A stretch of DNA of 64,000 nucleotides from Streptococcus suis (GTDB lineage Bacteria; Bacillota; Bacilli; Lactobacillales; Streptococcaceae). Position numbers and translations under genes: made by a program. The stretch spans positions 744,001-808,000 of the forward strand of contig NZ_CP082205.1 in the NCBI RefSeq assembly GCF_019856455.1. Direction: 5' to 3'. Below are positions 53,094-62,300 of the stretch, piece after piece (the first letter of the stretch is position 1; the number at the start of each line of letters is the position of its first letter). Below the pieces are notes generated by a model, which searched no databases, was not told the DNA's origin, and saw nothing but the letters and a program-made list of their open reading frames with translations.

Positions 53094-53651
53094 TGGAAAT
53101 TAGATTAGCACATCCAAATGAGATGGAGGCTATTGTCGATATTCTTGAAGATGCTCGTGCATTTCTAGCAACCTCCGGTATCAATCAATGGCAGGGAGAG
53201 TATCCAAATAAAGAGGATATCTTTGATGACATTCTTTCTGGCAGAGGTTACGTTGGTCTAGTTGACGGTAAGGTGGCAGTTTATGCCGCCGTTCATCGTG
53301 GTCAAGAAGCAGAATATGAGGCCATATATGAAGGAAAATGGCAGCACAATCATCCTGTATATACAACATTTCATAGAATTGCAGCAGCTGACGAATTTCG
53401 TGGTCAAGGAATCATACAAACTTTTTTTGCAAGGTTTAATTGAAGGTCAAAAAGGACCGGATTTCCGCTGTGATACCCACGAGCAGAATAAGACAATGCA
53501 GCACATTCTAAAAAAATTAGGTTATGTCTATTGTGGTAAAGTCCCAATAGACGGAGAACGTCTAGCCTATCAAAAAATCAAGCATAAGAGCGAGCGAAGT
53601 CTTTACCAGGAAATCAGTGAAGACGACCGTTGGTTGCTTGGGAATAACTAA
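53093..53651 (+). pseudogene. GNAT acetyltransferase, frameshifted in a T7 run
   Basis: The first frame (53093-53443) gives an N-terminal GNAT half ending ADEFRGQGIIQTFFARFN, with the acetyl-CoA loop R-G-Q-G. The C-terminal half continues in another frame to 53651 (LQGLIEGQKGPDFRCDTHEQNKTMQHILKKLGYVYCG in outline). The two join perfectly if one T is removed from the seven at 53422-53428. The intact gene would be about 185 residues. True mutation, slippage-based phase variation or an assembly error are all possible. The neighbours serC and serA are intact. Confidence 0.85.
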
Positions 53652-53693
53652 AAAAAAACGAAAGCAAAGGGACGAGGCAACAGCTCATTACTA

Positions 53694-54004
53694 CTTCTCA
53701 AGGTTCGAGTCAACATCTCAGCACAGTGGTTGATTGGGTTTAACAGTCCAGTGGACTGTTAAAGGTTGGAGATAAGATTTGCGAAGCAAATCTCAGCAGT
53801 TCGTATTTTATACTCCAAATCTGACCTTTACGACGGATACGAACTGAGTTCGCCTTATTTCCAACCTCCAACAGTCACTACTCTGACTGCTGGAGCTGTG
53901 TGGGGGTGGGACTAAAATAGTCCAGTGGACTATTTTAGCCCGAACCTACGATTTGGAAGTAAGACGAACTCTTCTGTAGTTAGGTGAGTTCTTTCCCACT
54001 CCCC
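53694..54004 (-). repeat. Mosaic palindromic repeat, copy D (inverted)
   Basis: About 311 bp, opposite orientation to A-C. It begins CTTCTCAAGGTTCG and ends GAGTTCTTTCCCACTCCCC. Hairpins: TTAACAGTCCA/TGGACTGTTAA, GATTTGC/GCAAATC, CAACAGTCA/TGACTGCTG and AAAATAGTCCA/TGGACTATTTT. It sits between the broken GNAT gene and serA, ending 17 bases before serA, so it is probably transcribed within the ser operon. Confidence 0.85.
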
Positions 54005-54020
54005 TTTTTAGGTAAAAATA

Positions 54021-55202
54021 ATGGTATTTAGTGTACGAACATTTAACAATATTAACCAAGTTGGTCTCAAGGAATTGGGCAATAAATTCCAGATTGACGG
54101 AGATCATGCAGCAAATCCAGATGCCTTTATCATCCGTTCTGAAAACTTGCATGGCTTTGATTTTCCCGAAAATCTGAAAGCCATTGCCCGTGCTGGTGCA
54201 GGGACTAATAATATTCCAATCGAAGAGGCAACTGAGAAAGGGATCGTGGTCTTCAACACTCCAGGTGCCAATGCCAATGCCGTAAAAGAGGCAGTCATTG
54301 CTTCCATCCTCTTGTCAGCACGTGACTATATCGGAGCGACGGCGTGGGCAAATACATTGTCAGGAGATGATGTACCTAAGCAGGTTGAAGCAGGTAAGAA
54401 GCAGTTTGCTGGGACAGAGATTTCAGGCAAAACTTTGGGCGTTATCGGGTTGGGTGCTATCGGTGCGCGTATTGCCAACGATGCTCGCCGTCTGGGTATG
54501 AATGTGCTTGGTTACGACCCTTATGTATCAGTAGAAACTGCATGGACCATTTCCAGCCATGTCAAACGTGTGGATGATTTGAAAGAAATCTTTAGCAATG
54601 CTGACTATATCACAGTCCATGTTCCTTTGACAGACAAGACCCGTGATTTGTTCAATGCGGACAGTTTTGGCCAAATGAAGAAAGGAACGACTTTGATTAA
54701 CTTCGCCCGCGGTGAGTTGGTCAATAACGCTGACCTGTTTGAAGCTATCGAAGCAGGAGTTATTAAGAACTACATCACTGACTTTGGTACAGAAGAAGTG
54801 TTGAATAAAGATAATATCATTGTCTTCCCACACGTTGGTGGGTCAACAGAGGAAGCAGAGCTCAACTGTGCCATTGCAGCTGGTCAGACCATTCGTCGTT
54901 TTATGGAGACTGGTGAAATCATCAACTCAGTTAACTTCCCAAATGTGAAACAGTTCTTGGATGCTCCCTATCGGATTACTCTCATCAACAAAAACATTCC
55001 AAACATGGTGGCAAAAATCACCACTGCCGTGTCTGAATTGGGCATCAACATTGACAACATTATCAATAAGTCTAAAGGTGGCTATGCTTATACCTTGCTG
55101 GATTTGGATGAGGCAGATAAGAGTAAAATTGACGCTTTGGTTGCTAATTTTGAAGCAACGGATGCTATTGTCAAGGTTCGTGTTATCAAAAATAAAAATT
55201 AG
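54021..55202 (+). CDS. serA: D-3-phosphoglycerate dehydrogenase
   Basis: A 393-residue first enzyme of serine synthesis. The NAD site is VIGLGAIGARIANDARRLG, the catalytic region TTLINFARGELVN and the His in FPHVGGSTEEAE. A C-terminal ACT domain (NMVAKITTAVSELGINIDNI) suggests feedback by serine. ATG 54021 has only a weak ribosome site because repeat copy D ends just upstream. It functions with serC. Confidence 0.95.
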   Translation: MVFSVRTFNNINQVGLKELGNKFQIDGDHAANPDAFIIRSENLHGFDFPENLKAIARAGAGTNNIPIEEATEKGIVVFNTPGANANAVKEAVIASILLSARDYIGATAWANTLSGDDVPKQVEAGKKQFAGTEISGKTLGVIGLGAIGARIANDARRLGMNVLGYDPYVSVETAWTISSHVKRVDDLKEIFSNADYITVHVPLTDKTRDLFNADSFGQMKKGTTLINFARGELVNNADLFEAIEAGVIKNYITDFGTEEVLNKDNIIVFPHVGGSTEEAELNCAIAAGQTIRRFMETGEIINSVNFPNVKQFLDAPYRITLINKNIPNMVAKITTAVSELGINIDNIINKSKGGYAYTLLDLDEADKSKIDALVANFEATDAIVKVRVIKNKN

Positions 55203-55204
55203 GT

Positions 55205-55699
55205 ATGTATGTAAAAACAATCTACCAGAGTCCGCTAGGGGCAATGTCCCTAGTGGCCGGTGATAAAGGCTTGCGCGGAGCCTGGTTTGAGGACCAGAAG
55301 TTTTTTGAACGAGGCTTGAATGAGAAAGCTATTTTAGCCCCCCATCCCATTTTAGACCAGACCAGTCTCTTGCTGGATGCTTATTTTTCAGGTGAGGAGG
55401 TGGATTTTACTAGCCTGCCTCTTGAAGCTATTGGGACTGAATTTCAGGAAAAAGTCTGGGCTTTATTGAAAGAAATCCCTCATGGTCAGACGACTAGCTA
55501 TGGGCAACTTGCCCAGCAACTGGACATTCGTTCTGGTCAGGCAGTAGGAGGAGCAGTTGGGCGCAATCCCTATTCTATTATTGTTCCTTGTCACCGTGTT
55601 CTCAATCAAAAAGGACAGTTGACAGGTTATGCAGGTGGACTGGATAAGAAAATCTGGCTCTTGCAACATGAAAATCCGAGATTTGAGGTGAAGAAATGA
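55205..55699 (+). CDS. ogt: Methylated-DNA--protein-cysteine methyltransferase
   Basis: A 164-residue one-shot DNA repair protein removing alkyl groups from O6-guanine. The acceptor Cys lies in IIVPCHRVLNQKG, preceded by the helix-turn-helix TSYGQLAQQLDIRSGQAVGGAVGRNP in outline. It starts two bases after serA and overlaps the next gene by four (ATGA). Confidence 0.93.
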   Translation: MYVKTIYQSPLGAMSLVAGDKGLRGAWFEDQKFFERGLNEKAILAPHPILDQTSLLLDAYFSGEEVDFTSLPLEAIGTEFQEKVWALLKEIPHGQTTSYGQLAQQLDIRSGQAVGGAVGRNPYSIIVPCHRVLNQKGQLTGYAGGLDKKIWLLQHENPRFEVKK

Positions 55700-56049
55700 T
55701 CTTATTTTATGAATATCCTAAATGTTCGACTTGTCGGGCAGCAAAAGCAGAGCTGAAGAGTTTGGGCTTGGAATTTGAAGCTATTGACATTAAGTCAACA
55801 CCGCCTAGCGCTGAAGAGCTAAAAGCTTGGATGGAAGCAACAGGTCTTGAATTGAAAAAGTATTTTAATACTTCAGGAAATAGTTACCGCGAACTTGGTC
55901 TGAAGGATAAATTTGAAAGTTTAACGGTGGATCAAGCATTAGACTTATTAGCTAATGATGGTATGCTGATTAAACGTCCTCTCTTGATTCAAGATGGGAA
56001 AATCTTACAGATTGGTTATCGAACAAAATATGAAAATCTCGGCCTATAA
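55696..56049 (+). CDS. ArsC/Spx-family protein (YffB-like)
   Basis: A 117-residue thioredoxin-fold protein with C-S-T-C-R-A-A-K at the N-terminus and the conserved IKRPLLIQDGK ... GYRTKYEN C-terminal segment of the ArsC/Spx/YffB superfamily. Spx itself has CxxC and binds RNA polymerase; this protein is closer to the 'arsenate reductase family' of unknown function. Coupled to ogt by a 4-base overlap. Confidence 0.8.
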   Translation: MILFYEYPKCSTCRAAKAELKSLGLEFEAIDIKSTPPSAEELKAWMEATGLELKKYFNTSGNSYRELGLKDKFESLTVDQALDLLANDGMLIKRPLLIQDGKILQIGYRTKYENLGL

Positions 56050-56066
56050 GGTCGGGATTTTTTATT
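56037..56066 (+). terminator. Intrinsic terminator of the serC-serA-ogt transcript
   Basis: AATCTCGGCC, loop TATAA, GGTCGGGATT then T residues. The stop codon is in the loop. Confidence 0.75.
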
Positions 56067-56304
56067 GAGTATAAAAGTCTAAATAAAAGGCAATAGTTAC
56101 CAATCATGAAATGAGTATAAATAGACATAATAAACATATATGAAAGCTATATATATTTGTATGATTGAAACCAAGAAAATTTCAAAAACTTTTTCAGTGC
56201 TCTCTGCAAAACTGCTGAAAAAATCGCATTTGCATATATATATATATCAGTGGAATTTGTTTATTTTTTTGCTGTAAACTACTTTTATTTTTTGAAAAAT
56301 TTGG
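56067..56304. other. AT-rich intergenic region
   Basis: About 240 bp, strongly AT-rich, with TA runs (TATATATATATATATC near 56236-56248) and no ORF with a ribosome site. Likely upstream regulatory DNA for the giant surface-protein gene; no known operator is recognised. Confidence 0.5.
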
Positions 56305-56310
56305 TATAAT
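56305..56310 (+). promoter_or_regulatory. -10 element of the giant surface-protein gene
   Basis: TATAAT at 56305-56310 with a poor -35. It gives a leader of about 75 nt before ATG 56392, with GGAG at 56381-56384. Confidence 0.45.
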
Positions 56311-56391
56311 CAACTGAAACGCCAAATTAGGTGAAATGACAACGTGATAAAGAATAAATATGCATATAAGTATATGAAATGGAGAAAAGTT

Positions 56392-59300
56392 ATGAAAAAG
56401 GTAAGATACTTTCTTAGTTCTTTCTTATTACTTGTTCTATGTCTGGATATTATTCGGTTACCGATAACAATTTTTTCGGAATCAGTTAGTGCTACAACGC
56501 CACTAACCATTCGGACTAAGTATATAGAACATCTGAAGGAAGATGGTCAAAAGCTGGCCATTAAGCTAGATACCAGTCAAAAGCAGCTCGATAGGCTAGA
56601 TGTGATTGTCCAGATTGAAGAGGGAGTAGACATCAGCAAGGGGCTTAGCTTGGTATTCCAGAATGAGCTGGAACTGGAAAGTCAGCTGGATGAGCAAGGG
56701 TTTCCAAAGGAAAAACTTCCACCAGGTTTTGTCAAGGATGAAGACTATCGTGAAGAAGATGTGCCCAAGGAATTTCCTGAGCAGGAAGTTGCCCCAACTG
56801 TTGCAACACAGGATCCTCTAGAAGCTCCCTTGCCTGTATATGGTCTAGGCTATTACTCCATCAAAATCAAGCCAGGGCCTGAACGCCATATAGAGTGGAA
56901 GGTAGATGAAGAGAAGCCTGAGCGGAGATACGAGGAAATTCTGCTACGCTTGAAGATAAAGAAGCCGCTACAAACTGGTCAATTTATGGCCGTTCTGTCA
57001 TCAGATTATAAGACTATCTTAACAGAAGACTGGAAAACATTTGAAGAATTGGTCAAAAGGAATAGTATAGAGATGGTGACTGATTCCGTAGCCTCCGATA
57101 TCGAGCAGCCAATTCCAGAAACTTCTGAATCTACTTCTGACAACACGCAGTCTAATCCAGTACCTGAAGGCGAAGAGGTGATACAAGAAGAACAAGCTTT
57201 AGCCATTCAAACAGCTAATCTACGCTTGGTATTACGAGAACATGAAGAAGGTGTCTTGCAACCTAGCAAGCCCATCGCAGGTGCGGAGTTTTCTATTAGC
57301 TCTGTAGAAAATCCAGAAATAAGTTATAACGGCCGCACTGATGAGCAGGGGATTTTAGACTGGAAAGACTTACCTTTGGGTGAGTACCAAATCAGTCAAT
57401 TGTCAACAGCTCAAGGTTACGAAGTAGAGAAACAGCTGCCAGTCATTCAGTTGCAAGAAAGTGGAGCCGAAAAAATAATCCATGTCACCAATGCTAAAAA
57501 GAATGGGTTGGAAGGACGGATTGGTAGTATGTTGCGCTCTGCTCGGACTAGGAGGGCTATTACAGAAACGAATACGGATAGAACAACGACCATTATCAAT
57601 AATCCGAATGGAACAACCACTACTGTTACACGAGAAGAGGAAATCACCAAGGATATTTTTGACCCGATTCGGATTGAGATTCCGGGGGTAACACGTCATT
57701 TTAGACAGGGAGGAGATTTACGCAAGAAAGAAATTCAGGTTACCTCTACTGGTGAAAAGAAGATTATTTGGGAATATATTACAACTGTTACTGGAGCAAA
57801 TGATAGATATATCAAACAAATTGCAAATACTTTTATGGTACCAGTTGACTCAGGACTTGGAGCACCTAAGATTACATCTATTATCCACAACCAAGGACAA
57901 ACGATTGGAAATCCTGAGACGAGTCGGTATAGTGATTCTGGTAGATTTGATTCTGTTACAAATCAGTTGCCGATTCAAGATGGCACATATGTGTACACCA
58001 TTGAAACACCGATTCTTCTTCCAAGTGAGAACTACACACTGGATTATTATTCGGATGTTAAGGTGCAAGCGCCGGTACGTTCCCGTTTGACACAAAATGG
58101 GCAAACGATTGAATTAACTAGGGAGGAGGAGCGGAATATTAAAAGTGCAGGTAGTTTGACCTTGCCAAGTGATCAAACCACCTCACCTTATGATACACCC
58201 AAATTATCAGATACTATTCGAGTGAATGGTCGCTATCGCGAGTCTAATAATAAGGTGATTGAGTGGTATACCTCTCGTCTCAATACGACAGATAGTGTAC
58301 AAACGTATACATTTGACGTTGCTGAAGATAAGAATACACAAGCAGTTCATTCAAAGATTGTCTATGTCTATGAACCTACTGAGGGAGGGAATTATAGGCT
58401 AAAGAGTACGCAAACAGTTGATAAAACGCAAAATCAAATTACCGTAAATGATGTTCCAGTAGGAGGCATTGCAGTTGTCGAAACCATCACCAACGTGACA
58501 AATGAAAAAGCCAATCATACGATTACGGGTGCATCGCTAGAAGCTCTAAAAGGTGATATTACAATACATAAAAAATGGGCAACTGGTACGGAGAAGACCG
58601 CTGTCACTTTTTCTGTCAATGGTGGAAGTTATCGAGACCATAAAGTAACCTTGCAAGCAAATCAGTCACAGGTAACAGTTCCAAATGTCGAAAAGTTTTC
58701 TGGAACAGGCAGTACTGCCACAAAAACACGAATATACTATGAAGTGACTGAAGATGTTCCAGATGGCTATGCGCTTTCTACTGCACAGATGGATTGGAAA
58801 AACTTGCAGTATGTCTTTACGAATAAAAAGGATACTAGCCAACCTATCACACCTAAGCCACCAGGTTCTTGCGAATCATACGGTGTCACACATGTTGAGC
58901 CAGTTAATATCAACTGGTTGATTTGGGAACGTAATGGAAACAAATGGGGAGGATTCCACGGGTCGTTAAAATTCTACTTCAAATTACCAGCTTTTGCTAA
59001 AGAAGGTGATAGCTTTACAATTGAATTGCCAAGAGAATTAAAACTCGAACACTTAGCAAATCCATCTGTCGAATGGACACCTGTTTATAAATCAGGTACA
59101 AATGAAATCCTTGCTCGGACCTACCATGTAGAAGATAGAAAATTAAAATTTGTTCTGACATCTGCTGCTTACTCTGTGACCGAATACAGTGGGTGGTTTG
59201 AAATTGGGAGTGACCAAAGTTCAGGTCTAGTCCAGATTAACAATGATAGGAACGTAGCTGGGAGAAAATATTTGACTGGTGTGCGTCCAGAAGTACCTGT

Positions 59301-62300
59301 CTGGTATTCTTTTGATCTTGAAAATCCAATCAATACACAGTCTAACATTGTAAATAAAAAGTTGAAGTATAAGACTAGCTATAAAGGCGGAAATTTTGAC
59401 TGTAGTTATACGGTAATTGGTGACGGGACGCTAAATGCGACTGAAAACGGTAGCGGTGGTCTACAAGGGAGTTTACGTCAATTTTCTTCCGTCCACAAAC
59501 AAGCCATCAATCAGACGGCTGATTCTGTGACCTGGGAGTTGGTTTATAACGGAGAAAGAAACGATATTACTGGAGGCGTTGGGCATGATTCCCGTAAGAT
59601 TTGGGATCGAATTCATGAAAATAGCTCTTTGTATGATGGTGATGTTCATACAAGTATACCAAGAAACATAAAAGTATTCGTGGCAGATGGGAACCCTGCG
59701 GCTTCTTATACGGAGTCGGAGATGGTACGTCTATCCTTGGTGGCTACCTCAAGAAGTGGAGAGCAGACAACATATCATTATGGAATTAATGGTGTGACGA
59801 ATATGGGGCTGGCAATTCTACTGAAACGTGAGAGTTGGTATGATGCACAATTTAATTATCGGTCAAACTATACTCTTGAGTTTTACCATGAAGGGGCAGG
59901 TTGGGGACGAAAGACGATTGTTGCCCGAATCAAGCAACGAAAAAATGGAAATACAACACTGAGAAATGCAGTCAGTCTTAATTGGAACAGTGTAGTTCTC
60001 GGTGGAGATAAGAGTCCGAATAATTTCTTTGTTGCTGGAGACACGGTTGCCAGTGGTGGTGCCTATCCGACAGGTTGGTATGGCTTCCAGCTTAAGAAAG
60101 TAGATCAGCAAAAACGTCCGTTAGAAGGTGCAGTCTTTACTCTCTACGACTCACAACAGCGCCCTTATCAAACCATTCGTTCAAATGAACAAGGTATTCT
60201 TGAATTTACAAATATCTTAGGAGGAGAGTACACTTTCAAAGAAGTTGAAGCACCAGCGGGTTATACGTTAGATACGACAGTCCATAGATTGAACATCAGA
60301 AATTCAGAAAACATAACGATTAATGGAAAACTATATACTGCACAAGCACCGTTTGAAATTATAAACAAGAAGGATGCGAAACTCAGCCTCAAACTCAAGA
60401 AAAAAGATTTGGCAAATACTCCATTGAAAGGTGCTGTTTTCCGCCTGAGAAAAACAGATGGTGGTCAGCCATATGATGAGACGCTCGGAGATACATTTGA
60501 ATCAGACGAGTTCCTCTTTAATGAGTTGACAGCAGGGAACTACACGCTGGAGGAAGTGAGAGCACCCACAGGCTATCGTGGAATGGGGCAGATCAACTTA
60601 ACGGTTTATGAAGAAAATGGAACGCTTAAACTGCGTAAACAGGCAGATGCGGCTAACAGCCAGACCAGTACTCCTCAACTGAACAATGGTGTGGTGACTC
60701 TGGACATCTATAATCAACCGCTTGAACTAACGTTTACGAAGCAAAATACTCAGGGACAACCATTGGAAAATGCAATCTTTGAATTGCGTCAAATACACTC
60801 AACTGGCTTTACAGTTGTACGAACAAACCTCTTCTCTAAAGCCAATGGACAATTTGTCCTGAAAGGTCTCTTGCCAAATACCACCTATGAACTGTGGGAA
60901 ACTCGTGCACCAGATGGCTATGCAAAACCAACTCAAGCAGTGGTTCAGTTTACTGTAAACGAAGATGGAGCAGCCCACTTTACTCGTGGCAGTTCGACTA
61001 TCGTTAACTCTCCACCGAAATTTAAGGTTAAGATTGTAAAAATCGATGCGGAGACAGGACAACCGATTACGGAAGGCGTCAACGATACCGCCCCACGTTT
61101 CACGGTGACAAATGCTACAGGAGACACGCTTAATGGTCAAATTGCCAATCTGCAAAATGGTATGTATACATTTACAAATGGAAGCGGTGCTAATTCTGGA
61201 TTTGAAGCAGGAACCTACTATCTTAAAGAAATCCGAGCACCGCAAGGGTATACACGACTGACAAACTTAATACCATTTACAATCCACTCAGATGGACGTG
61301 TAACAGTGAGTGAAGAGTTTGCGGATGGAGTAGCCACCAGTGCAACATCTCCAGATACAGTACAAATCAAAGTCAAAAACGACCGATTAAAAACCTTGCG
61401 TATTTCCAAACGCATTAAGGGATTGGAAGATTTGCCGAGTCTTATCACAGGACAGATGACCTTTACGCTGTCAAAAGACAACGATGTAAGTTTCCAACCA
61501 GTGACTGTCACACAAGCTGCGAATACAGACTTCGTGTTTAATAACCTGACCTACGGTTCTTATACCCTTGTTGAAACAGCGCCACCAGCGGGCTATATGG
61601 TGGAACCGATTGTTTATAAAGTTGCGGTCAGTCGAGCAGGAGTATCCCTTTATCGAACGAGTGACCAAGTGACACCAAGTCGAGTCGAAGGGGTGAGCCT
61701 AATCACATCTCCTGATTTGAGTAATATTCAGAGTGGTCCTGAGAGCAATGCCATTGATGGAAGTGAAACAACTTCTGTGACCTATCATAATTTCAATGGT
61801 CAGGGAAATACTATCCCAGTCGGTGCCTATCTAGGTGTTGACCTCCAAAGCGTCAAACGAGTTCGAAATATTTTCTACTTACAAGGAAATCAGAATAATG
61901 TAACGGATAGGATGAATCGCTACACAGTAGAATACTCAATAGATGGTGAGACCTACTACCCAATCGCTTCATCAGCAACGACTGAGCGCTTTGAGCAGTC
62001 TACCGACCTTCTCGCTCGGTATATCCGTGTGAGAAATGAAGAGCAAGTCGTCAACAAATGGTATGCGGTTCGTGAGCTACGTATCTCAGCCCAAGAAGCG
62101 GAGTCCGTAAGTCTTCAAGGTGGGCAGGCATTCCCAATCGGAAATATCCAACATCCATTTATCCGAATGGAAAAACGAGATAGTGAGACAGGTGCTATTA
62201 TCCAAGGAACAGCGACCTTCAAGCTCTATAAGGTTCCGGAAGATACTACAGAAACTACCCTGTCCACTGCCATTAATGATAACAATCTCATTCAAACCTT

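Noticed and set aside
52002..55202. serC-serA as a horizontally acquired island because of the repeat and broken gene between them
   Set aside because: The gene order is ordinary for streptococci and base composition by eye does not differ; the repeat is a dispersed family found elsewhere in the window.
57482..58090. Plus-strand ORFs inside the giant surface-protein gene
   Set aside because: They lie in another frame than the continuous 2,536-codon reading frame and lack ribosome sites; the main frame was read codon by codon at many lines without a stop.
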